A stretch of 64,000 nucleotides of DNA from Poa pratensis (lineage: Eukaryota > Streptophyta > Magnoliopsida > Poales > Poaceae). The stretch lies in assembly GCA_947311845.1 (NCBI GenBank), contig CAMZMU010000027.1:77166825-77230824 (forward strand), written 5' to 3'. The notes beneath the pieces were generated by a model, which did no database searches, was not told the DNA's origin, and worked only from the letters and a program-made list of their open reading frames with translations. Position numbers and translations under genes: made by a program. Below, in pieces: positions 45,261 through 56,848 of the stretch (position 1 is the first letter of the stretch; each line of letters starts with the position of its first letter).

Positions 45261-45769
45261 GAGGCCGCCGCATAGTAGCCGGAAACGGGGTCCATGCCGC
45301 GTTCCACCACCCGGGGTCGATCGACCCAGAAACGGGGTCAGGGTCGCAGGCGGGTCGACGAGGGTCGAGGCCGGGTTGCGATCCTATTCGATGGCTACTG
45401 ACCCCTAAAGAGTAACCAAGATTTCGAGGAGAGGAGTACATACCAGGAGCATGGCGACGCAGTCCGCCCTCGCCGTTTCCATCTCCGTGCCGCGGCTCCC
45501 GCCACTGATCCGTCGCCGCCGTGAGTCCGTTGGTCCGTTGTGTCCACCGTCGGCGCATGATGGCCTGGTAGTCACCAGGGGAGGCCGGTCCGCCGGAGGC
45601 ACCACAGGGTAGGAGTGTTCGTGGGAAGAGAAGAGGGATTTGGGCATAGGGGAAGAAACGGAGATGTGTTCGTGGGGAAGAGAAGATACAGAGTTTGTAT
45701 CTTCCTGGGGAAGAAGCAGGCGTAGCAGTGGCTGACCTGTGGGGCCATATTTTTAATGATTTTATCTAG

Positions 45770-46130
45770 TGAGTTTTATGTCAGCAAAAAATTGTATTTC
45801 TCGCCTAATTTTTCTCCACCTAATATAGGAAATAATATAATCATAAAGATCTCAATACTTCCGAAAAAAGGGTGAAATATTTGCCTCCAGGTCACGTAAT
45901 TAGAGGAGGGAATCTCACCCAAAAAAAAGTTGCAATTCTGGCGGAATTTCCCTCCACGCAAAATTTGGAAAAAAAAAACAAAAAATCATGGCAGAATAAA
46001 GTAGCAATCCTGGCGGGATTTCCCTCCGCGAAATTTTGGAAAATCCAAAAGATCGTAATATTTCCAAAAAAAAATGGGCGGGGATCTTTGCCTCCAAGTC
46101 ACACGATTCATGGAAAATAATTATCAGCAA
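45770..46130. repeat. ~73-bp tandem repeats in Helitron G
   Basis: At least two clear copies (TTGCAATTCTGGCGGAATTTCCCTCC at ~45929 and TAGCAATCCTGGCGGGATTTCCCTCC at ~46001 in shortened comparison) follow a more degraded copy near 45790. Next to it, 46150-46300 and 45310-45370 are rich in GGGTCGA/TCGACCC motifs. Non-coding. Confidence 0.5.
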
Positions 46131-47183
46131 CAAATGTTGTAATTGAGGCAAAAAGGAATCGAACTGGGGTCGTCGACCCAAAATGGGCGGATCACGATCC
46201 TCGACCCAAATCGGCGTTCCAAAGATGTATACCCTTCGTCGAACCTTGTTCCCGGCAACGGCGACCCGCGACCCGGATCCTCGACCCGGACGACCCGGAT
46301 TTCTGGCAACTATGGGCCGCCGCCGTTCCTCGCCGGTCGCCTTTCCAAGAGGCCAAGACCAAGCTCCTAGGCTCCTAGCCTCACCTTGATGTCCCTCCTC
46401 ACACCAGCCTAGACAGGATGCGCAAAGTGGTGTCAGTAAAAAGCGTCGATTGCCAGGAGAGTGTGCATGCTTGTGTGCAACGATGCATAACCTGACGAAC
46501 GACGACGACCTGCTGGCTGACGATCGACGCGAAGAGTAGAGCGCTTTGTAGTCGACGTTGAGATGCAGAGACGGCTTCAGAGATCGCAAAAGCACCCGGC
46601 AGGTCGGGTCGCGTTTGGGTCAGCCCCACGCTGCAAAGGAGAAAAAAATTGTAACATGTTCTGTAGTCCAACTAGGCATGTAACCGAGGACACTTACGGG
46701 AGCAAATTGGCATTAACAAATTCAAAAAATTGGGTAAGATCCGCCGAAAAGGGTAGCCTTAATTTTCTCTGTTTCTTCCGTGTCCCGCTTTGGATGATCA
46801 TCGCCGACGGTGACCAGTTCTGGGATGCAACGACTACAACCTATTTTAGTTGAATACAGTCGCCGACAGTGACCTAGAGCTGTTTGGTTAACTCAGGTAA
46901 TTCCTTATTCATGTTTGTTCACATCTCTATAATTTTACTATGTTTGTTCCCATATGATCCAAAATATAATATGTACATTTTTTTTATATCCAATAAGTGG
47001 TGATTGGAGAATATGGTGGAAACCAAATGTTTTGTGTGATTTGATAAGGAATGATGCATTCATAATATTTTTATACTTGCAGTTTGCACCTGTTTAGATC
47101 ATGTCTTCCTCGACGTCTTATAAATTGCTCTATTTAATTATTAAAACGTGCACTGCACGTACATGCCAACTAGTTATACAAAA

Positions 47184-48951
47184 CTAGCAAACGTGCCCGT
47201 GCGTTGCAACGGGAGAAAAAAAATTGTGTCTGAGAGGCGTACTTTTCTTCTTATTTTTTGCCTTTAAATTCGTGGACAAGATAATATACCAAGTATTACG
47301 AACATGTTCATCGTTTAGTAAAACCCAACCGCTTGTTGCAATGGTGCATAAGTTAAAAGATGCAAATGTTGAAAAAAGTGGGAAATAAATTAACAGAGCG
47401 TCTTTCGCTTAAACAACTCAGTAACACAAACATGGCCAACCATTTTGTCAACTCTAGCCAAGTTCCATCTTCCATGTTTTAGTTTCAGTTCATTGGAAAA
47501 GAACAAAATAAAACACTGAGAAATTGACTAACCATACAATAATGAGGAGATCAGTGTCGCTCTCCTGATTACAGCATGCAATACTGCAATATATGCATTC
47601 ATTTTCATCGTGTATTCATCCATGTCTTGTTCATATAAAAAAACTTTAATCCACAAAGTTTCATTTTAATTGCAAAATCGACAGACAGTAAATTAGATCG
47701 GGTTGATATGTTATTATTGCGGAGAAGCATGAAAATTGGATCTCACCACTAAATCCAACTTCAAGATTGGACATGCAAATTAACAGTTTCCCAACCTGAA
47801 GATTGGACATGCAAATTAACAGTTCGAGTGGTCAGGTTCAGACATGCGTTTATTGATTACAGGTGCAAGTGTGCAACAGCAGATGCAGTTAACTCCAGTT
47901 GGATTCAGAAAGAGGAGGTTGTTCTTCAATACCAAATTGATCAAGGACTGCCAACTCAAGAATAGTAACCATAAACTCAGGCTCAAGCACCCACGGTACA
48001 CCATCACAATGAAAAAGAAATTCATTCGAAAAAGATCAAAAGACATCCATGATTCTACAAGCACCCGCGGTACCAGCATCCCGAAAATCACCTTCAGAGT
48101 TCATTGAGAGCATGTGCTTCAAATTTACTACCTAGCTAGGAAAACTAATGGAACGAATGAAAAAAGTGATGATGATCATGGCTGGGTGAGTGGGTGGTGA
48201 TCGGTCGGCCGAGCTCGGCCTCAGTAGCCTAGCGCGCATTACGCCGGCGACAGCAGCATGGTGCCTCCCCGGCCCAGTGAGGTCAGCGAGCGGCAGTGCC
48301 TGTTGCGGCCTTGGAGATGGAGCTCCATGGCTCGCCTGGCGAGATGGGATGGGGAGAGTCAGTTGCGCAAGAGCACGCACGCTGGCGGGCGGTCTGGACG
48401 ACGGTGGCAGGGGTGCCAGACAGTTGAGGGCAGCGGCACCAAACTCTGCAAGGTGTCCAGATGGGAAGGATTCCGCATCTCCTGCTCCATCTTTGCATGG
48501 TGGAGGCCAGAAGCGCCAGACGGAGCTCAGCGTCCAGATGGACCGCTTCCCCATCTGCTCCAACGATGCTTCTCCATCTACTACAATGGTGGGGGCGGTC
48601 AGGGCTCAAGTTTGAGCCCAACTTTTCAGGGCAAGAAGGGGAGGAGAAGAACTGGAACTTTTGAAGGAAAGAAGGGAAGGCGAAGAACTCGGAGGGTGCC
48701 GATCTAATTTCTGTGGGAGATTGAGGATTCCGTGCGGATGGGGAGGGGGCGACGGATTCATGGCGAGGGCGACGAACGGGGAAGCAGACGAAAGAAAGGG
48801 GATTCGCTGGCTGTTGTGCAGAAAGACAAAACGAATCGTTATTTCACATAGGCGGTGGCAGTTCGGTAAAATATGTGATTTGTGGAGGGCAAAATCGGTA
48901 AAGAAATGACGTACCACAAGAAACGTTAATGCTTTTATTATTAGGTATAGA
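47184..48951 (-). mobile_element. Helitron A (non-autonomous)
   Basis: The minus-strand 5' end is TCTATACCTAATAATAAAAG (from 48951) and the 3' hairpin CCCGTTGCAACGCACGGG is at 47213-47196, followed by CACGTTTGCTAG ending at 47184. Flanking bases are A (5') and T (3'), the expected AT insertion site. At 1.77 kb it has no Rep/helicase. A GC-rich stretch at 48190-48710 has open frames on both strands with no known domain. Confidence 0.82.
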
Positions 48952-49587
48952 TAGGAAACGTACCCGTGCGTTGCAACGGGAGACCAAAAAATAAATTTTT
49001 AGATAAATGTGGAATTTAGAATGTGCACAAGCTCGTATTGTTCTCATCTGGTTTCGACTCCATCTATAGTTGATTTGATATTGGCATGAGTCTTACTATA
49101 GAGAAGCACGATCCATGTTGATCAATCTTTTTTTTTTTGACAAATATTGAGTTGTTTTAAGGAAATACAATTTGTCAAAAAACAAAGCAACTATCTCTGA
49201 CAATTTGCGGTTGATTTTAAGTTATCTGTAGAAAGAAAAACTATAGGCTGACTACAGTGCAAGTAGTAATTCAACCACACAAATGTCAATCAACAATTTA
49301 TGTACAACTAATAATAGACCAAAGATCGTTGTTTTGCAATCTCAATAAAACAATGTTGGATACATGGAACTGTCAAAAATATCGGATACATATGGTGATG
49401 GCTACCTAACACCATAACTATTGTCCAAAAGGTTCCTTTATTCAACACATAATCGGCTAACTAATTAATCTGCAAACACAGACTCAACTAATATGTAGGT
49501 ACGCTAAATCAGAGTACTGTAGTAAGCAATGCTAATGAGGTGCAAATTAGCAGGGGCGGATACAGGGGGGTGCTAGCAGGGGTCCGA

Positions 49588-49610
49588 CCCCCCCCCCCCC
49601 CCCCCCCCCC
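49588..49610 (+). repeat. Homopolymer run C23
   Basis: Twenty-three consecutive C lie in the hAT left subterminal region. True length is uncertain because such runs are hard to sequence. Confidence 0.9.
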
Positions 49611-49639
49611 TAATGCGTCGCCCCCCTCATAGAAATACA

Positions 49640-49949
49640 ACAGCTTCCAGTTGCCTGTGGCAAGATGGTTAGGAGGGTGGTTGTATCCCCAGCCCACCAG
49701 AGTTCAAATCCAGGTTTGACGTTGGTGTTTCTCATTTAGGCGGAATATTCTTTCAGTGGGAGGCGACGTTCCCGTCGACAGCGAGGCGCCCGTGGTGACT
49801 TCGTCAATCTCAAGACCCAACCGCCGGCTCAGTCTTTCGGAGGTGCTCATAGGGGTAGGGTGTGCGTGTGTGCGTTCATAGGGGTGAGTGTATGCGCGTG
49901 TATGTGAGCGTCTGCGTTGTACTGTGTTTCTCAAAAAAAAAAAAAAAAA
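49640..49949 (+). mobile_element. Au-type tRNA-derived SINE
   Basis: The tRNA-like head (TGGCAAGATGG as box A; GAGTTCAAATCC as box B at ~49700) is followed by the body motifs GGAGGTGCTCATAGGGGTAG and GTGTATGCGCGTGTATGTGA. It ends in A17 at 49933-49949. A second copy starts near 63866. No SINE encodes protein; it would use LINE machinery. Target duplications were not resolved. Confidence 0.8.
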
Positions 49950-52008
49950 GATAAAAGTTACACGTAGCAAGAGTTATCTAGCCATGCACACACCGAAGCC
50001 CAGCCCAACGGAAACAGCCCATCTACCTGTGTGTTCAACTACATCGATCGTGGACCCTAAGTCGTTGTTGACCATCATCTGTTCTCGCTAGCCGATCAGA
50101 ACAATCGATCTTGCTACCTGTGTATCAAGACTCAAGACGCATGCCGGCGGCGGCAAACCAAAGGAGTTGATTGGCGGCTTGTCTAGGCAGATGAGGAGCG
50201 GTGAATCCGGCAGCTGTCGCTACTCGCTTTGCTGTGTGTCCGCACCATAGGAATACTGGTTAAGGTATGTACACGCTATAGTCTAAGTAATTGTAATCAG
50301 ATCTAATTTCCCGTTTGTTTAGGTTTAGCTATTTGTTAGTTGAAAAAAACAGAGAGAAAGCATATGATTTTCACGCAAATTGCAAATTGTTCCGTTATTG
50401 AATTTAGTGGCCTAATGTTGAAGCGAATGATGATAGTAGGATATTCAAAAATTAAAGAAAAAATAGCCAAAAAATATGTTTTTTCTTACAATTTTAAATA
50501 TTTGATGTCATTTAGTATGATTTTATTGACTTGTCCCCAAACATACTTCTTGATATGCTATTTTTCTTTTGACCATATATATCGATATATTATATTATAC
50601 ATGTGTGATCATCGTTGCTCGCCCCCCTATGTCTAAATCATGGCTCCGCCCCTGCAAATTAGCAAGGACTGACAAAGCTATGAAGCCATAATAGAGTTGC
50701 AGACTTGCAGTGCAGAACTGCATTGGCATCTCCCAGAACTTGTGCCCTTGAAATCTCCGGTATGCGTGGAACCGAGCCCCCTGGAGGTGCAGGGCCGTGT
50801 CCCTTCTGCTGCTTGCTAATCTGTCTCCCACCGACAGCCTCAGCCCTTTGCTGCTATTCCTCCCGACGCCACACGCTGCTTCTGGACGCACTCGGCTGCT
50901 ACTTCTGGATAGATGCAGTCCTTCATCGCCGTCGAGGCGCTGCCCCCACGATGCTGCGGCCCTTGTTTGGAGCATCCTATCACCAATTTTGCAAATCACC
51001 TCTATGCTTTCTGAAAGTGCATGTTGCCCTATGCGTGGTTTCGGTAATTAATGACAATCCTTATGTACTAATGTTTACATTGAGATATTCCTATAGATCT
51101 TGTCCATGTGAAAAGACTGGAGTTCATGTGTTGGACTCTTGAAGATGACATGATGACCAATGCTCTCTTCAAGGGTTTATATGAAGAATGGTCATGTGTA
51201 GAGTTGAGTTTATTACAAGTATGGCTTGGAAAAGAAGATTGAGTGAACAATCATGTTTACCTCCAAGCCATCATACATATCAAGAGAAGAAGATGAAGTG
51301 CAAGCTCAATATGATTCATCTCGGAAGATATCATTTGATTGAAGCTTGCAAATGAGACATGAAGACGGAGCTTAGCGAGACCCTCCCATAGTGGAGTATG
51401 GGGAGCATTTGGAGAAGTCTTCATCAAGCATGTGCTAGCAAGCACAATCAAGAAAGGTGTTTCAACTTGAGAGAGTCAACATTGTCATCATCGAGCTCAA
51501 GTAGAATGCGCAAGGCAAAGGTATGATCTTGATAGGTTTTCTATTTTACCGGTCTCATGGTGTTAGTGGGAGACCGGGTTATAGAATAGACAGCGTACTA
51601 TCAAGAGGGACTCTCAAGTGAGTAACTTGATCGCATCTTTGTGGAGAGCTCAAACATTTGCATTCTTGGCATATCATCTTTCTTAGTTCTTACTTGACTT
51701 CTCTCCTTGTTGGGTTTTGGTGCTTGTTGTGATCTTCATGACAAGCCCAAGTTCACCGAAAACAGATTTCGTATGGAAAACTTGTCGCATTTTCGGTTTT
51801 GAAGGTTTTACCGGTTTTTCATTTTAGAGAGGTTTTACCTTTCTCCATTTGGTTTTATCTTCCATTGTTGGACTATGATGTTTCTCTGCATTACCTTGCA
51901 AAGCTCTTCGTTGTGATTCCAACGAGCCTGAGAACATCGAAAACGGAGTCCGGATGATCAAGATATGTTTGTTTTCGTGCGGAGTGTTTCTGCAATTTTC
52001 TGAGGGGC

Positions 52009-52169
52009 GGAAGTTCCGGTTTTTGGCCGGAAATTCCGGCCATCCGAAAGTTCCGGCCAAACTTCCGGCCAAACCTCCGGCCAAATGCAGAACCCTTTTT
52101 TAGTCGCTTTTCTGGGGTCCGGAAGTTCCCGGACGGAAGTTCCGGCCCCAAGACCGGAAGTTCCGGCCT
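52009..52169 (+). repeat. GGAAGTTCCGG palindromic array in the solo LTR
   Basis: About eight copies of CCGGAAGTTCCGG or half-sites (GGAAATTCCGG, AACTTCCGGCC) occur in 160 bp. The core GGAANTTCC is palindromic. The array stops ~37 bp upstream of the TATA box, where an enhancer would sit. Confidence 0.75.
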
Positions 52170-52205
52170 AAGTGAGCCTGCAACGGCTATTTTCGTGGGA
52201 GGGGC

Positions 52206-52213
52206 TATAAATA
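52206..52213 (+). promoter_or_regulatory. TATA box of the solo LTR
   Basis: TATAAATA lies in the context GGGGCTATAAATACCCC. The LTR could still act as a promoter for rightward transcription into Helitron B. Confidence 0.65.
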
Positions 52214-54539
52214 CCCCTCCCCTTCTTCAACCTCGAGTAGCTCGTTTTTCCCTCTCTCTCCTCCATTGTTTGACCTTGGAAAAGCTTGTCCCCTCTCAAT
52301 CCCTCCATGATTCTTGCATATCTTTGAGGAAAAAGTGAGAGGAGATCTAGATCTACATTTCCACCAATCCATCTCTCCTCTAAGTGAGGGGAACCTAGTG
52401 GATCTAGATCTTGGAGTTCTTGTGTGGTTCTCTTGTTTGTTCTTCCTCTCTTCTCCCCCCATAAGCATTGGTTGTTTTTTGTGGGATTTGAGAGTGATGG
52501 ATTTGAGCACTTGTGCTCTTGCCTTTTGCATTTGGTGCATCGGTGTGATCTCCATGAGGATTCGTGGAAGTTGAAAGCTTGTGAACTTGTTACTCTTGGG
52601 TCTTTGGACCCTAGACGCCCACGTGGTGGTTGAGACCCTTGGTGGTCACTTGTAGCCGTTCGGGAGCCCCCAATCCGGTTGTGGGTTGTGCCCCGGATTG
52701 TTCTTGAAAGCTGTTCGGGAGCCCCCAATCCCGTTGTGGGTTGTGCCTCAGATTGTTGTTGAAAGGCTCCAGATTCCGCCTCGAAGGATTCCGATAGTGG
52801 AAGGTGAACCAAGCCTTTGTGGTGCGGTTCATCGGAGAAGAAGGTGAAACCTTTGTGGTTGTTGAACCGTTGTGTCGGTTCACACCTCTCTAACGAGACG
52901 TACTCCCTTAACAAGGAGGAACTCGGGAATACATCCTCGTCTCCGCGTGTCTCGGTTATTTCTATACCCGAGCTTTTTTACTTATGCAATTTACATTGTG
53001 ATAGTCTTCGTGCTTGAAGCATTCTATAGCTATCACCTTATTGTTTGTCTTACTTAGCATAAGTTATTGGTGCACATAGGTGAGCCTAGTTTATTTAGGT
53101 TGTCGGCTTGGTAATTTAAACACATAGTTTTATTCCGCAATTATCAAGTCTAAACCGGAAAAGTTTTAAACCACCTATTCACCCCCCTCTAGGCGACATC
53201 ATTGTCCTTTCACTTTCCTCGGGGGAATCATCCTCCCGTGATTCTCGGCTTGGCTCGAACCCCGTCCATTGGCCTAATGCGCGGTTCTGCCTGTTGTGCT
53301 TCTGATTGGATTATACTCTTGGGATGAATTTGTCACGAAACGCAACAGAGTGTCAGGGGATACGACACACGCGGCATCCATGACGCTCCTAGCGATGGTG
53401 GGCGGGCGGGGCGAGCCTGTGACGCCGTCGCGCGGGCATGGGAGGCGCACGAGGTTCCCACCAGCGTCGCATGGTGGTGCCCAGACAGGAGACGCGCGAG
53501 GATGGTTAGCCTCGGCGAGCACGGACGGCCATGCCTGAGGATGGCGGGTGGTCGGGCAACCGAGCGAGCACGACCTGCAGCTACTTGTGATTGGGATTGA
53601 GTTTTTTCGTCGCGGCGCTGGTTGCTAGGCTACAGGTCGCGCCCTCGCGTGCAGCAGCTGGAAGATAGGAGTGAGCTTGCATCGGCTGTGTAGCAGACAT
53701 GGATGTGGACGACCGGGGAGAAGGGCTCGGCCGCGGCAGCAACGGCAATGGATGCGAACGAAAAAGCGGGCGGGGTTTGGGTCAACAGCTATCCCGTACC
53801 ATCGGCCGGAAGAGGGCGACTGCTCTAGTGGCCGAAGATCGAGGGGGTGGCGACTGAGGCTGGCATGTGTTCATCTGCGGTGTGGACGCCGCGCGGCGCC
53901 CAGGTCGAGAGGTCTGTACGTGAGAGGTCCGGATTCGAACGGCGGCAGAGGAGGCTGGAAGGAGGATGTTGGGTGCGGCGGCGAGCCCGACTTCGCTGCG
54001 ACGAGCGGCGGTGGTGGTCGTGGGGACTGGGAAGAGGATAGAATGAACGGTTGTGTTCACTTGGCGGTGGCAGTCCGGTAAATATGTGATTTGTGGATGG
54101 CAAAATCGGCAAAAAAAATGGCGTACCACAAGAAACCTTAATGCTGGGGTTTTCTGTATGACTGACACACCTTGGCAGTAATTTATTCAGCTTGGTGTGT
54201 ATTCAAGCTTGATATTGAATATCACTTTTCATTGTGCCCACAGAAAACTTGTGTGATTGCCATCAGCAATTATTTTTTCGAGTAACTCTTAAGGAGGGCA
54301 GGAAGTTCCTGCAGTTTTTATAGAATAAGAGGACCCAGATTATAAGTGAGACCGTCCTAAAAACCATATATTGCCCTCTTTATGAGAAAAATCGGACTAA
54401 AAACCCGCACAATTTAAAGGTGACCTACGAGCGTTGTTGTTTGTAACCATCAATGATTGATCTGCTCTTACTAACATTTCAGGACAGTCAAATAAGGGAT
54501 ACAATGCATGCACACACTGTTTAGATAAGACAAAGTATA

Positions 54540-54722
54540 TATATAGGTAACAAGAATGTGTACCCGGGTTATCGTCGATTTCTTCCACCTCAACATCCCG
54601 TAAGAAAGAAAGGCAAGCATTTCAAATGTGAGGCTGATAACCGGATGAAGCCTACCTGCCCTGATGGTGATGTTATATATGAGATGGTCAAGGATTTACA
54701 AGTAATCTTTGGAAAGGGTCCT
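54540..54722 (+). pseudogene. CACTA (En/Spm) Tnp2-type transposase fragment
   Basis: The frame through 54558-54720 reads VYPGYRRFLPPQHPVRKKGK, then KPTCPDGDVIYEMVKDLQVI and FGKGP. This matches the part of Tnp2-like CACTA transposases with (H)RRFLP--HP-R, followed by G--V---VK. It runs directly into the hairpin of Helitron C and is open from ~54540. It is only ~60 residues of a protein that is normally about 700-1000. Confidence 0.6.
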
Positions 54723-55731
54723 GCCCGTGCGTTGCAACGGTGAGATAAAAAGAATAAGTCGTGCCATCCGAATTTTGTTTGAAATTATTGACTCGTGTAA
54801 CCTTACCCTCAGTTTGCCTCTTTTTGATTATCTATTCCAACAAAGCTACCTTGCCGGCTCCTGGGAAGATTTTCTGTATAGGCTATAAACATTTGGGGCA
54901 TTTGCCACAACTATAGCTAGCACACGTCTCCTACATGATTCTATCAATTAGTAGAAGCTGGTACAACAGATAGACATGGAGCAGCGGCAACTTGCAGAAT
55001 AAATAAAGTTAGCAATAGAGAGATGTAGCAGCAGCGGCAACGCAGTTAAATCAGCAGCCACACACAGAGCTTCAACAGAATAACAATCCCGCCTCGACTG
55101 ATCAGTGATCAGACAATTTTTGTCCTAGCATGTCGATCTTTTTCCCTGGCCATCTGTGACTGACGCCGGTCACCTCACCTTGGCGCTCCCCTCGTGTCCC
55201 AAAATTTCACTGGGCTCCAGCAAAATTCGGCAGCGCCGCTGCACCCTGCCCCTAGCTCGCCGGCGCCGCTACTCTCTCCCTTCTCTAAGCTGTTCCGGTG
55301 GGTGTCGCTGATCCCCGCTCTCTCTCTCACCAGCAGCTGGAGGCGCGCTTCCGGGGAGCGCCGATGCACATCCAGTGGAGCTGAGGAACCGAGGAACTCG
55401 AGGTCGTGCCGGTGAGAGAAGTTTCGATTGAGTGAGGAATGCACCGGCGGCACTGCTCGTGGATCTTTGGCAGCACACGGGTCCAGATCGGCGGTTCGAT
55501 ATTGGCCGGGATACACGGCGGTGGAGATCTGGGATCTATGACGAGCTGCTCGCGGCCGTGCGGGAGTTCTGGCCTTGAGGATTTTCTTCTTCTACGAGAC
55601 CACCGAACCGGTATGTTTCGTTAAGCGGTGGTATGTGGTGTAATATTCGATGGCTTGTAGGGGTAAAATCGGAACTAAAAATGACGTGCCACAAAAAATA
55701 TTAATGCTTTTATTATTAGGTAAGGTATAGA
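54720..55731 (-). mobile_element. Helitron C (non-autonomous)
   Basis: The minus-strand 5' end TCTATACCTTACCTAATAAT starts at 55731 and is preceded by A. Subterminal sequence (TAATGCTTTTATTATTAGG, GTACC/GTGCCACAA) is shared with Helitrons A and B. The 3' hairpin CGTTGCAACGCACGGG is at 54739-54724, but the following CTAG is absent, so this end is truncated. 55190-55620 is GC-rich with no known domain. Confidence 0.6.
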
Positions 55732-56102
55732 TATAGATTAGGTATAGGTATATAGACTAGTGGAATACCCGTGCGCTGCTACGACCGTTTTAAGTTTTTT
55801 CTCGCACATGTGTAAACATTATATTTAAAAAATGATGAGATTCTACCTATATTAAAATGTAATTCGATAAAGAAACTATACAACAGTAATCTCTTGTTGA
55901 CCAAATTAAATTCAGTTATTAAAAAATGATGATTGAATTAGTGGCCAGAATTTTTTGTTTCAGTCTATTCAGCTTCAGTTTTTTTTTTCCAGTTGGGTAG
56001 TTGGATTAATATGCCCACTCCTACACACCGCCCCATCTCTCATCACCGGACTTTGTAGGTAGTTGCTGCTGCTTCTGGGACAGATTGGAGGGATTGGAGG
56101 AG

Positions 56103-56366
56103 CTATCTCTCAATTTCTGTCATACTACCTCGGCAACGCAGCAGCACGCAATTATCTCTACTATATTGCTAAAAAAAATAAGGAACATGATAGCTCATAA
56201 TAATCTATGAACCCAAAATAATCATAATCCATACACTGACAGTACTACAGACACAGTACATGGATTAATAAAATTTTCAAAGAACATAAGCAGTACCTAA
56301 CATAATCTCTCCATCTCTCGATTTATATATGTCATACTATCGTGGCAAAGCAGCAGCACACAACAA
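56103..56366 (+). repeat. Pair of ~50-bp direct repeats
   Basis: ATCTCTCAATTTCTGTCATA (56103) and ATCTCTCGATTTATATATGTCATA in shortened form (56312) start two copies that both continue CTA(C/T)C(T)CGGCAA(C/A)GCAGCAGCAC. Spacing is ~210 bp. Confidence 0.6.
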
Positions 56367-56585
56367 TTCAGCAAATAGCAAAGCATCAGTTTCTTGTCTT
56401 TCGGCTTCCTCGTTCACCTGCTCGTCCACCCCACTGCGAGGCAGCCCTCATTCCTCAACAGAAACTCACACGTTTCTTCTTCCTTCAAGCAGAAAAGGGA
56501 GCATTTTTTAGGGAAGGAACTCTGACAGGTATATGTTTTCCTAGAAGAAGGAGGAAAGAGCCACAAATCAGTAACAAATAATCAA

Positions 56586-56665
56586 CAAGATTCATACCTA
56601 CCTGCTGCCAGCACTTGACCATCTCAAGTCACGTGCCATCCTTGTTTTCACCCCCAGGGTAGCAT
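56586..56665 (-). other. Possible captured exon end (minus strand)
   Basis: The minus strand reads FKCYPGGENKDGT, a stop, then LEMVKCWQQ, followed by a good splice donor CAG|GTAGGTATG near 56604. It looks like a fragment of a spliced gene inside the Helitron D interval. I do not recognise the protein. Confidence 0.3.
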
Positions 56666-56769
56666 TTGAATGTCAATCGCAGTTTAACATCAACCGCATG
56701 TCGAACACAAACACACACATATCGTGATCGATGAACCAACATCTCAACTTGCACCAAGATGAATCATGT

Positions 56770-56771
<2 letters not shown>

Positions 56772-56846
<75 letters not shown>
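56772..56846 (+). repeat. (TC)37 microsatellite
   Basis: A perfect TC dinucleotide tract of 75 bp. Confidence 0.95.

Positions 56847-56848
<2 letters not shown>

Larger units (their letters stand above)
42383..47173 (+). mobile_element. Helitron G (non-autonomous), interrupted by Helitron F
   Basis: The 5' end is TCTATACTTCTATTAAA (42383-42399), resuming AGAGCAAACATGTTG at 44561 after Helitron F. The 3' end is hairpin ACGTGCACTGCACGT (47147-47161), then ACATGCCAACTAG ending CTAG at 47173 and followed by T. This is the plant Helitron structure of 5' TC, subterminal hairpin and CTAG. Without F it is ~2.6 kb. There is no Rep/helicase, so it is non-autonomous. It carries an ankyrin-repeat gene fragment and a GGGTCGACCC-rich region. 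Confidence 0.72.
49551..50654. mobile_element. hAT-type non-autonomous DNA transposon
   Basis: Terminal inverted repeats are CAGGGGCGGA at 49551 and TCCGCCCCTG at 50654. The 8-bp target duplication CAAATTAG lies at 49543-49550 and 50655-50662, and an 8-bp duplication is the hAT signature. It is 1104 bp with no transposase. It carries a SINE and a run of 23 C. Confidence 0.85.
51012..53212 (+). mobile_element. Solo LTR (2.2 kb), probably Copia
   Basis: It starts TGAAAGTGCATG and ends GTCCTTTCA (termini TGAAAG/CTTTCA are inverted), with target duplication CTTTC at 51007-51011 and 53213-53217. There is no internal domain, so this is the product of recombination between two LTRs. A strong TATA box and an upstream GGAAGTTCC array define plus orientation. 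The tail (CGGTTATTTCTATACCCGAG) resembles Sirevirus-like grass LTRs, but the family is not certain. Confidence 0.85.
48952..54144 (-). mobile_element. Helitron B, 5'-truncated, carrying nested elements
   Basis: The 3' end hairpin CCCGTTGCAACGCACGGG is at 48980-48963, then TACGTTTCCTA at 48952 next to Helitron A. The 5' subterminal sequence (53800-54144: GGCGGTGGCAGTCCGGTAAA, GTACCACAAGAAACCTTAATGC) matches Helitron A's, but the last TTTTATTATTAGGTATAGA is missing. It contains a hAT element (49551-50654) and a solo LTR (51012-53212). Without them it is ~1.9 kb, like Helitron A. Confidence 0.7.

Noticed and set aside
49509..49697. ORF with poly-Gly run
   Set aside because: Produced by the C23 homopolymer read on the minus strand inside the hAT element.
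56151..56185. TCTCTACTATATTGCTAAAA as another Helitron 5' end
   Set aside because: It resembles a 5' terminus, but no hairpin/CTAG partner was found downstream, and a nearby direct repeat explains part of the similarity.
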